Shown: piece after piece, positions 11,106 to 23,127 of the stretch
Layout: every line of letters starts with the position of its first letter
Numbering within the stretch: position 1 is the first letter of the stretch
NCBI GenBank assembly: GCA_006937955.1
Contig: SSNP01000248.1
Coordinates: 291,860 to 355,859, forward strand
Direction of reading: 5' to 3'
Length of the DNA stretch: 64,000 nt
DNA from: Pachypanchax playfairii
Lineage: Eukaryota; Chordata; Actinopteri; Cyprinodontiformes; Aplocheilidae
Made by a program: the position numbers and the translations under genes
The notes under the pieces: generated by a model
The model's input: only the letters and a program-made list of their open reading frames with translations
Database searches by the model: none
Told to the model about the DNA's origin: nothing

Positions 11106-12496
11106 ATGGATAAGATAATGACGGACTGGCTGACCCTGAACTGTCACTAGCTCTCTGATACGTTCCATTCCTCCTCATTTGCGTTTTAATTTTGGTTGTG
11201 TAGAGTACTTTAGGATGTTCAGTGTTCACTATGGACTGAGACACTGCAGCATTCAGACTAATATCTATCATTTTGTTGGAGGTGAACTCAGCAGAGCAGC
11301 TTAAGGAACAACCTGGTAAATTTATAGGCGTCAGAAAATGAGCCATTGACTAATTCATGAGCGCTGAAGTTGTCAGGAGGCCATAAATAACCAGCATCTG
11401 CTGCAGCTGGTTGGTGCCAGCGGAAGACAAAACAGACTGATAAAAATGTATGCTGCATTTTGAACAAGAAACTCTGTCACTTATTTCATTTAGTGCTTCT
11501 GAAAATGACAGCTATCACAACTCATAAGAGACTGACATTCAGGCAAACCTCCAGGCAAAAAAATAGAAAAAAAATAAACTGGAGGACATGGAGGATGGAG
11601 ATGATAATGAGCCATGTTTCAACGCATCACTTTGCTCCCCCACTTGTTCCATTTTATTTTGTGCATGTGTTGTTTTCATCCCGTCTCTCTCTCTCTAATG
11701 TTGCTGGTTTCCCAGGGTTTTCCTAAGGGATCGCCTGAGTTAAGTGCCAATCTGAGCATGACAAGCACTTTAGGGACCACTGAATGCCCAAGTAGATATG
11801 AAAACCAGCCACTTTTCATATCTACACACAGTTCTTGTTCTTCAGAAATAATATACTTGATCAAATCAACCACAGATTAACCCCTTACATTCCCTGGTTA
11901 TGTTATACCTTTTAATTTGCATTCTGTCTGCTTTATAAGTGCCCCACCCCCTGCCTCCAAGCCACCACCTCTCTCCATCCAGCTATGTTAGCTTCTGTTT
12001 GGAACAAAAATGTAATTCTCTCAGACAGATTGTGGAGAGAGCTCATTGATAAGCTGAGTGCATGGCATTAGCAGGACTTAACCTTGGTTGCCCTTTTTCT
12101 GTTTTTAATATCATTTGTTTGCAGGGTTTTGTTCTTCAGATTAAGAGCAGAGAACATCCGTATCATCCCAGGAACTCAGAGATTTAATAAAAAACAAAAC
12201 TTTAAAAACTGACCACATAGACAACCTTAAACCTTTAAACAGAAAAAGGGAAGAATCCAGTTGAGGTGTTCCAAAGTAAGTTGGATACAGTGGAAGACCA
12301 GTTTTCTAAAGTCACCAGTATAGACCTTCACCCTAAATACAGTATTCAGTCAGGTGGAATGGTGGTTGTGATATTGCACTCCAAAATGGGACGTCATATT
12401 AGAGAAGATGACATTTCATCACTTGTTGATTTCTTTTTGTGACAAAAAAATTAAACAAAAGCACAGACCTGCTGTACTTAATCACTCATGTTTTTA
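11106..12496. other. No gene or repeat recognised
   Basis: The 128-codon minus frame at 10960-11346 overlaps the SINE and is not credible. The overlapping plus frames at 11460-11880 have no domain signature. Confidence 0.45.
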
Positions 12497-12706
12497 GTGT
12501 CAGTCTACAACAATAATCCTGTTTCCTATAGTCTATTGTCTGTGTATCATCCTTTGTAGGGGACGAAAATAGCATGTGTGTAACACGGCCACATGGTTTA
12601 TGTGTCAGTCTACAACAATGTTCCTGTTTCAGATGGTCCATTGTCTGTGTGTCATCCTTTGTAGGGGACACAAACAGCATGTGTGTAACATAGTCACATG
12701 GTTGGT
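12497..12706 (+). repeat. Two-copy tandem repeat, 105-bp period
   Basis: GTGTCAGTCTACAACAAT starts at 12497 and again at 12602. The downstream blocks CATCCTTTGTAGGGGAC and AGCATGTGTGTAACA also repeat at 105-bp spacing, with a modest number of substitutions. Confidence 0.9.
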
Positions 12707-12802
12707 GTGACTGTTCATGGTGTCTCCATCATTGTTGTTGCCACACACACACACATAGATACTGATAAAGTCAATACAGAGGGAAAATTAAATATTCATC
12801 AT

Positions 12803-13024
12803 CAATATAGCATCACTACATTGGCTCCCTGTAAAATCCAGAATACAATTTAAATGTAACTTCTCCATAAAGCTCAAAACAACCAAACTCCATCCATTAT
12901 ACAAATTATTGTTCCATATGTTCTTGACAGAGCACTTTATTCAGACTGCAGGTCTGATTCTGATCCCTAGAGTTTTTAAATGTCAAATGGGAGGCAGAGC
13001 TTTCTGTTATCAGGCTCTTTTCTT
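12803..13024 (+). mobile_element. LINE-2/Rex1-type reverse-transcriptase tail fragment
   Basis: An uninterrupted plus-strand frame of about 70 codons reads ASLHWLPVKSRIQFK, then LHPLYKLLFHMF, and ends near MGGRAFCYQALFS. This is the collinear C-terminal block of L2/Rex1 ORF2 (LHWLPV-x-x-RI-x-FK ... RAFSY). It is short, lacks both RT core and 3' tail, and has diverged. It is cut off close to the TTAA element starting at 13039. Confidence 0.6.
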
Positions 13025-13038
13025 GTGAATTGAATTAA

Positions 13039-13605
13039 AGGTGGTATATGTAATATGAACAGAATTACACAGCACATAGCCGTTCCTCTTAAGATCCTCT
13101 GTCCTCCTCACACATCCACACGCCCCACTTATCCAATAAAATAAAGAAAAGCATTAAAATCCTCAGTGGTGTGTCTTAAGCTCCTCCACTTCAGCGACAT
13201 GCGGTAGCTACGTATTAGCTAGCAGCTAATAAAAAATGTTTCCACACAGAACTTGCTCGTCACATGGGAAACCCCAGAGGAAACCCCTCTATGGCAAGCA
13301 AATAAGGTATATAATCACCACATGTCCCCAGTGCTTCCAGCTGCTTGACCTGCAGACTCCACAGCACCAGCCTCACTGTGCTGGATTATTTACGGTATTA
13401 GGCAACCCAAAATGGTGCTCGCTGCTCTGCCAGCTATTGGCTGGTAGATGTAAACAAAATGACAACGTCTTGCCCGCCAAAATTAATATTTTATAACGTT
13501 TTAAAGGAAATTGTGTATTTTCATTCTACAACCCTCTAAACACCCAGTGGAGGCATTATTTTGTTATAAATATTGCTTTTTATTAAAATATTCCATATCT
13601 TACCT
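13039..13605. mobile_element. TTAA-flanked non-autonomous DNA element, 567 bp
   Basis: The element is flanked by TTAA at 13035-13038 and 13606-13609. Its ends AGGTGGTATATGTAATAT and (complement of the right end) AGGTAAGATATGGAATAT form an imperfect inverted repeat. TTAA targets are used by piggyBac and Kolobok transposases (family knowledge). Which one moved this element cannot be told. The 86-codon frame at 13236-13496 is unsupported. Confidence 0.7.
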
Positions 13606-13638
13606 TTAACTTGGTGATCTGTGATCTTTGCAAACAGT

Positions 13639-14450
13639 TGTCAGGATCTCAGCAACTGGTGTGTGGTGTTTTGGTTTGTCTGCACTAACTCTCATTGCAG
13701 GGCGTGGCAGCAGCTAATGAGGAGCTGCAGGTGTGGCTCGTTACCCAGCTCTCCTGAGCTGGGTACTTAAGCAGAGGAGGAACCACAGACACAGACCACA
13801 GCTGTTTTGATAGTTGGTAAATACTCAGTGAGTTAACCTGCCCTCTCCTTCCCTTCCCTTCCTCTAGTCCCGTTACCTGGAGCGTCTCTCCAGGATTGAG
13901 TGCCTCTGCGCTGGCCATCTGCCGCGCCGTCAGGAGGACTCTTCTGTCACGGTTCCTGAAGTTTTGTCTCCACACGACCGTCTCCCCAGCCTGGCTCCCT
14001 GTCTGTCTCTGGTCCCCCCTGGAGTCCACACCTGCCTCTACAGCTCCACTCGCTGTCACCCCTGCCTCAGCTTCTCCTGTGGACTCATTACCTCACTCTG
14101 GATCAACTCTCACCTACACCGTTCTCTGGATCACCACCACCGCTGCTGGTTCCCTGGATCCTTCTTCAGCACCTTGCCCTCTGTAAGTTCTCTGAGCACA
14201 TTCCCAGCGCACCGCAGCTTAGTGTCTCACCACTGGAACTGCCTGCCACTAATCTGTCTCTCCTCCACTGCCAGGACTTCGCACGAGCCCAGTACCGGTC
14301 CTGGTTCTTCCTCCTTTGGCTGTGCGCCTCTCATTATTATAATTTGTACCATTTCACTGTACATATTAAATCACTGAATCTGATTCCTAGTCTCGTGTGT
14401 TGGTCTGGAGTTTGGGTTACAACTTGGAAAACAAACCTTAAAACATGACA
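13639..14450 (+). mobile_element. Probable solo LTR, 812 bp
   Basis: The segment starts TGTCAGG and ends CATGACA, so it has TG...CA termini with a short inverted repeat TGTCA/TGACA. It is bounded by a perfect 5-bp duplication ACAGT (13634-13638 and 14451-14455). A TATA-like GTACTTAAGC lies near 13766 and an ATTAAATC polyadenylation-like site near 14367. No internal retroviral-type genes flank it, so it is a solo LTR left by recombination, or a TRIM-like element. The long plus-strand frames inside (96 and 137 codons) overlap in two phases of a C-rich stretch and are not genes. Confidence 0.6.
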
Positions 14451-14571
14451 ACAGTATGTGTTACAAGAAGCTGCAAAACAACACGGAGCTTCAGAGTTTT
14501 CCAAGAAGGAAAGACTGAGAGAGTCCAACATGTAACGAAAGGGAACCTTTTCATTGAATCCTGATCACCCT

Positions 14572-15245
14572 TCATCATCATCATCAATTTATTTATAAAC
14601 CACATTTAAAAACTGCAGTGACACAGACCAAAGTGCTGTACACAGATAAAAACAACAAATACAGAGATAAAAATAAACATACTATAAAAACAAACATAAA
14701 AACAATAAAATAAGGTCAGCAAAGGGGTTAGACTGCCCCAACAGAGTTAAAAGCCTGAGAATAAAAGTAAGTCTTTAAACGGATCTTAAAAATACTAAGA
14801 GATGTGGCGAGTCTGACCGTCAGGGGGAGCTGGTTCCATAAACTATAGGGGCGCAAACTGAGAACGCCTGCTCACCGCGCGCCTTATAGCGGGCTGGAAG
14901 AACCTGCAGCAGGTGCTGCTCAGAGGACCTCAGGGAACACCTCGGGACATAGGGACAGAGATGCTGCGCCAAGTAGGGTGGCCCGAGCGCATGCAAAGAT
15001 TTAAAAGCAAATAAAAGAATCTTAAATTTAATCTGATAGCGGATTGGCAGCCAGTGCAGATTAGCCAGTACAGGGTTGATATGTTGCTTCAAAGTAGTCC
15101 CAGTTAAAAATCGTGCAGCAGCATTTTGTACTAACTGGAGACGAACTATTGCAGATAAAGGAGCACCATATAACAGAGAGTTGGCATAATCAAGGCGTGA
15201 TGTCACAAACGCATGGATGACTGAGTGAAGATCTTTTCTCCTCAA
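14572..15245 (-). mobile_element. LINE-2/Rex1-type 3' end, 5'-truncated, frameshifted
   Basis: On the minus strand a 141-codon frame from 15245 reads DLHSVIHAFVTSRLDYANSL, LYGAPLSAIVRLQLVQNAAAR, then NLHWLPIRYQIKFKILLFAF, PPYLAQHLCPY and RAFSVCAP. This is the standard order of the region after the RT palm in L2-type LINEs. A frameshift near 14830 separates it from the closing FKIRLKTY-like block. The 3' UTR ends in (ATC)n at about 14572-14586. It is a longer copy of the same lineage as the one at 2114-2640. Confidence 0.8.
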
Positions 15246-15830
15246 AATGGGTTTTAGTTAATAGTCTGCACAACCTCTGAGGAACCAGCAGATCCATTCA
15301 GTGAACTATTTGGACCCAAACTCAATCCACTGTAAAAAAAAAAAAAAAAGAAAAAAAAAAGTGCCCAGCCAGATTTTCAGCTTTAGTTTCCAACACTCTC
15401 AATATTCTAATGAATTTAAGCTCAGATCAAGTTGGTGCCAGTAAAGCAACATAAGCTGATTTTGTTCTGGCATGGAATTACATACAAATCAAATTATTAT
15501 GACTACAGAGTAACATTACACCAGTCTATTGCTGCGTGCTGGGTTTTATCAAAACAGTTTCATTCCTTTCCCTGACTATCTCTGTCCAGCTTCACCAGGT
15601 GACATCAGTGTGACTGTTGTTACTGGATATGATGTTTTCAGTAAGCAGCTGAAATGTTGAATGAATTATGTTTTTTTAATAATATCCAAAGATTTTGAAA
15701 GGAAACATTTTTTAATGTAAACCACTTGCATGCAGGATGTTTCTATCAGTTACAGTATTTCATGGATTTGACTGCAGTTGGATAAACACTTGTGGAACCA
15801 TCTCATGCTTTCTGTACAGATCTTAGCTTG
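15246..15830. other. No gene seen; A-rich tract
   Basis: A long A-run with one G interruption lies at about 15335-15360. Otherwise unique sequence. Confidence 0.45.
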
Positions 15831-15834
15831 TTAA

Positions 15835-16319
15835 AGGTCCTCTATCATGAAAAATCCACTTTTTGGAGCATTTAACCATGCTGTGATGCTATTTCTTTAT
15901 TGCCTACGACCTGTCTCACCTCACCTGTCCGATCCCAGTATTGGTGTCATCTCCCTGGTTGGCTCGCATCCAGTCGCGAGTGGACCGTCCTTCCCTCCAG
16001 ATGCTCCTCACCACCGAGCGTCCTCTGACAAATTAGCACCTCCATTTCGTTGTATTTCATTCTAAAAAATGTCTCGTCAAAAATGCGCATTTGGCTGCGA
16101 GAGTTACAGGAGTTGTTCCTAAACAGACCAATCGCACTCACAGTTGGGAGGCGGGGTTTTAGGTAAACCGAGCATTTTACTTCCTGGTCAAAGAATAACT
16201 CGAGAATATAAGTTATATTTCAGGACAAATGAAGTGAATATAACTCAAACAGTAAGGTTTAATCATATATGTGCCGATCCCAGACGTTGAAAACTGTAAA
16301 ATAGCATGATACGGTCCCT
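15835..16319 (+). mobile_element. TTAA-flanked DNA element with tiny cysteine motif frame, 485 bp
   Basis: TTAA flanks lie at 15831-15834 and 16320-16323. The ends AGGTCCTCTATCATG and (complement) AGGGACCGTATCATG form an imperfect inverted repeat. A short frame from the ATG at 16069 reads MSRQKCAFGC before stopping. The C-x3-C near an N-terminus recalls a THAP zinc finger, but this is weak. CpG-rich sequence precedes that ATG. Confidence 0.7.
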
Positions 16320-16323
16320 TTAA

Positions 16324-18331
16324 ATCCACGTGTCCTTCGCTGGTAGAGACACATTGAACTACAGTATAGCCATAATGCCTCACAGATTTGTTTTTTCTGA
16401 AAAAAAAACCCAACATCTTAAAGTCAAACTGCAGAACTGTTTGTTGTTCCTTTGTCTCTGTGTACACTGATATCTTGTTAAGGGTTCTGATGGGCTGACC
16501 GAGTCTTCTGGAAAGTTTCATGGCTGACAGAACTGTTTTAGTATTGATCTGTACAGACTCGATCTCTTCTGTTCCAGGTTCAACAATCAATATAGCGAAG
16601 GGTTTAGACACCCACATTGTGCTCAGCTGACCACAGAAACTCTCCCAATGCTGCTTTTTCCTGCTCTGGGTTGAAAGAATTTATTTTATTCTTGTTTTCT
16701 GTCTCTTGTTACTGGTTGTTTAACAAGAAACAAAGACAGCAGCCATCAGGGGGTGGACAAAAAATAACCACTGGAGTCTGCACTCAGTTATCCACAACTC
16801 TTCAATTCCTCCTCCTCCTCCTTCTTCTCCTCCTCCTCAGAAGACACAACAGTTTGCACTGTGTTTACAGGGCCTGTAACAATATTCCCTCTTGGCACAG
16901 AGCAAATACCAATTCAGATTCAACCTTTTCATTTCCTGGCTCAGCAAAAGCTGAAAATGGCCTCTGCCATCCTTCCAGAGCAAAGAGATCTCAGCCAACG
17001 AGCTCGACGCTCAGCCTCCTGGACGTTACCAAATCCCAGCAGCAGAAAGGAGATCAGCCGGACTGTGGAGAGCAGCATGGCACACAGTTAAATAACCACT
17101 GGCTCTTACCCCAAGAAACAGCTTTGAAAGCTTTGCTAGAGGTCAGACAGATGAGCATCCTGGGAGATCTTAGGGCTGCTTCTTCTGCTCAGCCTTTGCG
17201 AGCCAGATGCATAAAACATTAAGAGACTGTGTTCAGAATGAACAGCTGTAGGTGAGTGGACCCTTTAACTCCTACAGGAATGAAGAGAATGAAAGGGATA
17301 AACAACTCGAGCTGGTGAAAATGAAAATCTGCGACATGGAAATATTCTCAGAACTGTTTGTCTTTTAGAAAAGTTTATAATACATCAAAATAAAATGTAA
17401 TTTGTCTTAAAATTAACCAAAAAATAAGCTCTTGTCTCTGTAAATCCTGAAGTATGGAAGCTGAGAAAGAACATACATGTGATTATTAATTGTTTTTTCA
17501 AAATGGTGCATTAACTACTCCATTGTCTGGAGGAAGTGCAGCTTGTTTTTACCAGTTAAGATGATTTTACTATAAAAAAAATGTGTTTCTTATGGCAGTT
17601 TAATTTACTTTGACATCAGTACACTTAAATGTGAGTTATTTCAGGAAGGAGTTGACCAGTGTTGGATTTTGGGGACATTTTGAGTCTGGACTAGTTCCCA
17701 GCTTGACTGGCTGAATTTCTGATGGAGGAATACTTTTAATTGTATATATTTTAAAAATAATTTCTAGTTACCATAATGAAACAATAGTTTATAACTTTAA
17801 ATAAATAATTGTGTTGATGAAATAAATTATTTTACTTGTTATTTCAAAATATCAAGGTTTTAATGAAAATACAATTCTGAGTGTCTCCTCATTGCTTCCA
17901 TACTGAAGGAATAAGAAATAAACCAGCATCATCACAAATAAACAGCATCATTAAAAAGACATGACTGAAAAGTCTACAGCACGTACAGCTGTGGGATCTA
18001 ATTTATTTTTAAATAGGAGAGATTACCACCTGAGTATTCCCCCTCACTTTGTAGTTTTATTTTACATTCAAAAGTACATATATTTACTACAAAAAGTAAG
18101 ATAATTTGTGTTTGGAGGGTAATTTACTTGCTGTAATGATGGTTTATGGTGATAATTGTTTTACCTTTAGAAAGTTTGTTTATTTCTTTTGAAATGGAGT
18201 AGTAAATATAGTAACTGCTGATTAGTCATTAGGCTTCTTGAGTCATTAAAGATATTTTATTGGTAATGGAAGAAATCATATAGTAATGAATGAAGATATT
18301 TAGAGTCAAAAACAAACATGAAATACTTTTT
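16324..18331. other. No recognised gene
   Basis: The 201-codon frame at 16617-17222 is the longest here, but it is low in domain character, crosses a CT-rich simple tract (about 16809-16838) and has no splice or neighbour support. From 17.3 kb the sequence is very AT-rich. Confidence 0.45.
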
Positions 18332-18335
18332 TTAA

Positions 18336-19251
18336 AGAGGCCATTTCATACAAATTTCAGGACTTTGTGGTTATTTCCTAAGTATTAACCAGTAATATGA
18401 AACATTTTATATCTAAAACACGTCAGGAAACACTGATTAACAGACCTTTCAATCTGTTTGCGTTAAAATTCGGGTGGTTTCGGCTCCTTCCGTCAGGCTA
18501 TATCGGCAGCAGCTCATTCATATTCATTGTTTGAATTTGCTGGACTCTGATTGGCTAACAAATTAGCCTATCAGAGTAAGGTATACTGTTTCCTGCCCCG
18601 CTGCGCATGGCAACATCAAACGTCGTGTCTTCCTGTTTGCTACGTCTTATGCTACAGCTTTTAGCCAGCAGCATGCTAGGCGTGGTTTCAACTGCAGGAG
18701 CTGCCGAATACTAACGAACAAAGGAGTTTTGACGAAACAGATACAGGACGTTCAGACTCGGGAGAACTCGGGTATTATCTCCACCTGCGTAGTTTGAGAG
18801 ATTAAAACTGAAAGAGAAGTTGTTGACCTGTTTTTACACCCACTATGAACGTAAGAACACCTGTGGAGCTAAAATATTCAACAAAAACCTCAGAATTTTT
18901 TTTTTTTAATGGATTGCAGCTCCCGCAGTTGAAACCCCGCCTAGCATGCTGCTGGCTAAAAACTGTAGCATAAGACGTAGCAAATAGGAAGACACAACGT
19001 CTGATGTTGCCATGCACAGTGGGGAAGGAAACAATATACCTTGCCTCCATAGGCTAGTTTGTTAGCCAATCTCAGTCCAGCAAATTTAAATAATAAATAT
19101 GAACGAGCTGCTGCCCGAAGCAGTTGAATTTTGATTCAGACAGATTGAAAGGTCTGTTAATCAGTGTTTCCTAATGTTTTTTATATATAAAATGTTTCAT
19201 ATTACAGGTTGATACTTAAGAAATAACCACAAAGTCCGGAAATTGGCCTCT
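18336..19251. mobile_element. Fold-back TTAA element (family shared with 22531 and 42730)
   Basis: The outer ends AGAGGCC and GGCCTCT are flanked by TTAA (18332-18335 and 19252-19255). The left part, 18336 to about 18912, matches the family copies at 22531-23123 and 42730-43291. It then switches to an inverted copy, so 18336-18704 pairs with 18916-19251, both ending in TTTCAACTGC-type and GCATGCTAGGC blocks. The two arms are highly similar with a loop of about 210 bp. A transcript across it would form a hairpin of over 300 bp. Confidence 0.85.
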
Positions 19252-19474
19252 TTAAGAATTTGTTTCCTTGGAAAAGTGTGAACTACTTTTTCTGAACGAT
19301 TACAGGTCACTGAACCCATCAGCAAAATATCAGTAACAGAGTAGTGAATTCCAGTTACAGCAAAAAATACAGTTTAAAGTGCATCACATGCTGACACCAC
19401 CTGTCCATTCTGAATATGTGTTTCTTTTAGCTAATATGCTTTTCTTCCTTTGCTTTAGTCAAAACTGTCCCGCC

Positions 19475-20130
19475 CATGGACGTAGTTTTAGGGGGGGACA
19501 CAGGGGACATGTCCCCTGCACTTTTTCAAAAGGCCGTTTTGGTAGCCTGTACTCTGCAACTGTCCAAAAACAATGTTTCGCTACATTAAACAGAGATGGG
19601 TTGAGCACTAGGACCAAGCAGAAAACAGCCGCTCAAGCTGAAGCCCGTCTCCCCTCGTTTAGCCCGCCTACCAGTTCCTCTTGTGTGATTGGCTGTTTCT
19701 GCTGTCACTCCCCCTTGCCTGTTTGCACACTGCAGACAGACAGACCGGTGTGGTGGCAAGCTAACCTGCGGTCAGGAGTGCTGTGCAGCTGTCGTTTAGC
19801 CGGCGTTTGGGTTTATGATGTCAATGAGAAAAAAAGGCGACATAAGAGACTTTTTTAGAAGTCAAACTGTAAGTTACTCAAAGAAATGTGTTCCAGCCGT
19901 CCTTCAACACCTTCACTGGGTCGCTGGTATGATGTTGACTCAGGTAAAACACAGAATTGGGTGATAATGTTTGGTTACATGCTTTACAACCAGTCAAACC
20001 AAGGAAAATTGGGCTTAAAAGTAGCAATAGAAAACTAAAAGAAACAATGGAGGACACAGTAAGCTGAAAGATTAGTTTTATGAAAAACACTTCTGTCCCC
20101 ATCACCTCTGAAATCAAAATTTCGTCCATG
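19475..20130 (+). mobile_element. hAT-superfamily relic, 656 bp
   Basis: Ends CATGGACGTAGTTTT and (complement) CATGGACGAAATTTT form an inverted repeat. A perfect 8-bp target duplication GTCCCGCC flanks it (19467-19474 and 20131-20138), marking a hAT insertion. It is the same family as 36269-36923, which lies in the opposite orientation with its own duplication. It keeps a short transposase first exon and lacks everything downstream. Confidence 0.92.
19815..19868 (+). pseudogene. hAT transposase first-exon remnant
   Basis: Eighteen codons, MMSMRKKGDIRDFFRSQT, run directly into a strong splice donor ACT|GTAAGT. The basic start followed by DIRDFF resembles the N-terminus of ZMYM/KIAA-like hAT transposases in fish. 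No further coding exon follows within the element. The copy at 36584 (minus) has K where this one has M at residue 4. Confidence 0.55.
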
Positions 20131-20334
20131 GTCCCGCCTCAAGTGAATGAAGAGAGTCAATGTGTTGATTCTGGCTGCTGCTGCACACTCTGCTTTTCCT
20201 AAGTTGTTCACACACATGATTTGGCAGACTGCATATTTTATCCAGATTAGCAGTTTGGTATTTTATACTACAGATGATTAATTGTGATGTGTTAATTGTG
20301 ATATCTTCTTATTAGAAATCAGTCTGTTGTTTTC

Positions 20335-20615
20335 AGCTTTCCATAGTTTTGATCATGCTCACCAAGTTCCTCCAGTTACCTCAATGCTGCTCACCTGTTC
20401 TTTCTTGTATTTAAGCCTCCTCTTCTCACTCCTTCAGTGCCAGATTGTCTCTTTGCCTTTTACATAGAGAGCCTGATGTTGTTTCTGCTTTATGGATTTG
20501 TCTTGTTAGTTTTGCTCCTGCGTTCTGGATAACTGCCTTTGATTGACAACCACTGCATGCCTGCAGCTGACCAGATCTCTTTACCCCGCCCTGACCAAGT
20601 GTCTTAATCTGCAAT
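20335..20615 (+). mobile_element. LTR-like repeat fragment
   Basis: The order CACCTGTTC, a TATA-like TATTTAAGCC, then CAGTGCCAGATTGTC and GTTTTGCTCCTGCG parallels the minus-strand segment 7380-7911. This suggests an LTR promoter region. Borders were not found. Confidence 0.3.
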
Positions 20616-21214
20616 ATGTAGATATGGCTGCATATTAAGTTGTAAAAAAGTGCACAATACAACAGAAGAGCATATTAAATCTCAGCTGTTGTAGAGGAAA
20701 TCTTTCCTGACATGATAATAATGCACTCAGGCCCACAAATCTGTCTGCCAAACAAACCAGGACAGGCACAAGAAAAAGAGTCATATAACAGCCAAACCTC
20801 ACGTGAAATACAACCGCATTGGTCGATTTTGAAAACGACACTATAATCCGTATGCGACCCCTATCTGCAAGCCCTAAACTTAATCGGTCCACTTTTTAAT
20901 GTTAAATATTCGGCTTTACAGTGTGTCTATATATATGTTTACATTTTAAAGCTAACCGTTGTATTAAAATGAGACATATTGCTGCAGGATTTTTGTTTTG
21001 TTTGGCTGAACAGGGTGAAACTCACGCATGCATATTTGTCAGCTCCTCTGGGAAGGTGTGCACATGCGTAGTCGGTAGTACGTTGCTGGGGAGCCCGGAA
21101 AAGGCTCCGACAGGTTGTCTGAAAACGTTCTCACAGGTCGTGTTTTGTGGAGCTTTCAAAATTGACCTATATGGTCGTATAATGTGTGGACAGGTTGCAT
21201 ATAAAGTCTGCTGT
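20616..21214. other. No recognised gene
   Basis: Mixed unique sequence. The minus frame at 20635-20892 and the plus frame at 20921-21331 have no domain support. Confidence 0.4.
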
Positions 21215-21330
21215 GGAACAAACAGTCCTATTCAGGGTTGCAGAGAGCTGGTGTCTATCTCCAGCGGTCTTTGGGCGACAGGCGGGGGACACTTTGGACA
21301 GGTTGCCTGTCCATCGCAGGGCAAAACATG
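21215..21330 (-). repeat. SINE-type repeat fragment, 3' portion
   Basis: TTCAGGGTTGCAGAGAGCTG, TCTATCTCCAGCGG and GGACAGGTTGCCTGTCCATC are the reversed tail of the family seen at 10876-11105. Confidence 0.65.
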
Positions 21331-22526
21331 AAATTTTAACTCTTATCAGGTTTTGCCTCTGCTGCAGAGTCTTCAGCTAAGACTTTAAAGTCTCTCTCTA
21401 CAGTCCATTTGACACATCAAAGCCAAACTGGACTGTTACTGGTGTGTAGATTGTAAGAAAATCAGTTAAACATCATGAGACCATAACATCACTGACAGGA
21501 AGTTAGTCCTCCAAAATGTGTCAAAAAGAGAAACCCAAAACCTTCTTGACACAGAATAAAGTTCAGATGAAATTAACACTGGAACATCAAACTAATATCT
21601 TCTTCATTAGAAAAGTTCATACATTCATTCTTTTTTATTCTGTTTTTCTTACTTTTTTTATTTTAAATAATGGGCAGTAGCTTCTTTGGCTGGGATATCA
21701 AGGTTCATGCTTATTATTGCCAATAAAAAGTGAAGCGTTTGTTTGAAGGCTTCAACATGCTGATCAGTCTTCTGCTTCTATCCCGTCACACAAACACAAT
21801 TTACATACTTTTTCATATCAAAAACTCTTCTCTCCTTTGAGATGTGCTCTGACTTTTTGTTCTTCGTTTGTCCTTCAGGAGCCAATTCCTTTGCAGATCC
21901 GTATGCATCACTTTTCTAACTGTGCACACAGATCGGAGTATGAATGCAAATCAGGTTTCATATTGAAGAATGTGAATGAACATGTAAATAAGGTTTTAGC
22001 TGTTAAAACAAGGACACAAGAAAAACTCTAAATCAGAAGCTGAGTGGCTCTGACACTGATGCCTCAAAGGAAGAGTGTTCTTGCTGAAGTGGCTGAAGAT
22101 TAAACTATAAGATTTAAAGACATTCGAAACTTCAAATAATACAATGCATTGATAGAAACTTCACTTCTTATGTTACCTCTAAATCCTTTGTTCTTTTCCA
22201 ATATAAAATATATTTGATTGTTTTTGAAGTTTCCACTAACATTAGATAAAAATCAACTTAATTCGTCCTAGTTTTTTAAGTTTACTTTCTTGCATGAGGT
22301 TTTCTGTACTTTTACCCATATACTTGTCTAACCAAGTACTATGTATGTTTTTCTGGGTGTGTATGACACCTGCAAACCTTTGCGCGCCCATTTCCGGTGA
22401 ATGCCAGAAGATACAGCCGGATGAGATGAAGAAGAAGTGGATTCAATTCAAACTCACTAGACGCATCAGTGGTCTCACTGAAGGTTGGCTTTAACGTTGA
22501 TTTGGGTACATTTTTTCCTTTTTTCT
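21331..22526. other. No gene or repeat recognised
   Basis: AT-rich sequence with only short frames lacking domain signatures. Confidence 0.45.
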
Positions 22527-22530
22527 TTAA

Positions 22531-23123
22531 AGAGGCCATTTCATCCAAATTTCAGGACTTTGTGGTTATTTCTTAAGTATTAACCAGTAATATGAAACAT
22601 TTTATATCTAAAAAACGTCAGGAAACAGTTATTAACAGACCTTTCAATCTGTCTGCATTAAAATTCGGGTGGTTCCGGCTCCTTCCGTCAGGCGGCTTTG
22701 ACTGTTTTGTCAGCAGCTCATTCATATTCATTGTTCGAATTTGCTGGACTGTGATTGGCTAACAAACTACCCTATATTGAGCAAGATATACTGTTTCCTG
22801 CCCCGCTGCACATGGAAATGTCAGACGTTGTGTCTTCCTGTTTGCTACGTTTTGCTACAGCTTTTAGCCAGCAGCATGCTAGGTGTGGTTTCAACTGCAG
22901 GAGCTGCAAATACTAACGAACAAAGGAGTTGTGATGAAACAGATACAGGCCGTTCAGACTCGGGAGAACTCGGGTTTTATCACCACCTGCGTAGTTTGAG
23001 AGATTAAAATTGAAAGAGAAGTTGTTGACCTGTTTTCACACCCACTATGAAGGTAAGAACACCTGTGGAGCTAAAATATTCAACAGAAACCTCATAAAAA
23101 CCGTTTTTAACGGAAGGGCCTCT
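22531..23123 (+). mobile_element. TTAA-flanked MITE, 593 bp (AGAGGCC family)
   Basis: TTAA flanks lie at 22527-22530 and 23124-23127, with termini AGAGGCC and GGCCTCT. The body matches 18336-18912 and 42730-43291 over its whole length (ATTTCAGGACTTTGTGG near the left, ACACCTGTGGAGCTAAAATA near the right). An internal AAG|GTAAGA near 23052 looks like a fossil splice donor. No intact protein. Confidence 0.88.
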
Positions 23124-23127
23124 TTAA

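Noticed and set aside
13685..14377. Three overlapping 96-137 codon frames as genes
   Set aside because: They occupy both strands and two plus-strand phases of a C-rich LTR-like segment with its own target duplication.
16617..17222. 201-codon plus frame as a gene
   Set aside because: No domain, low-complexity CT stretch inside, no splice or regulatory support. Length is within chance for a locally stop-poor region.
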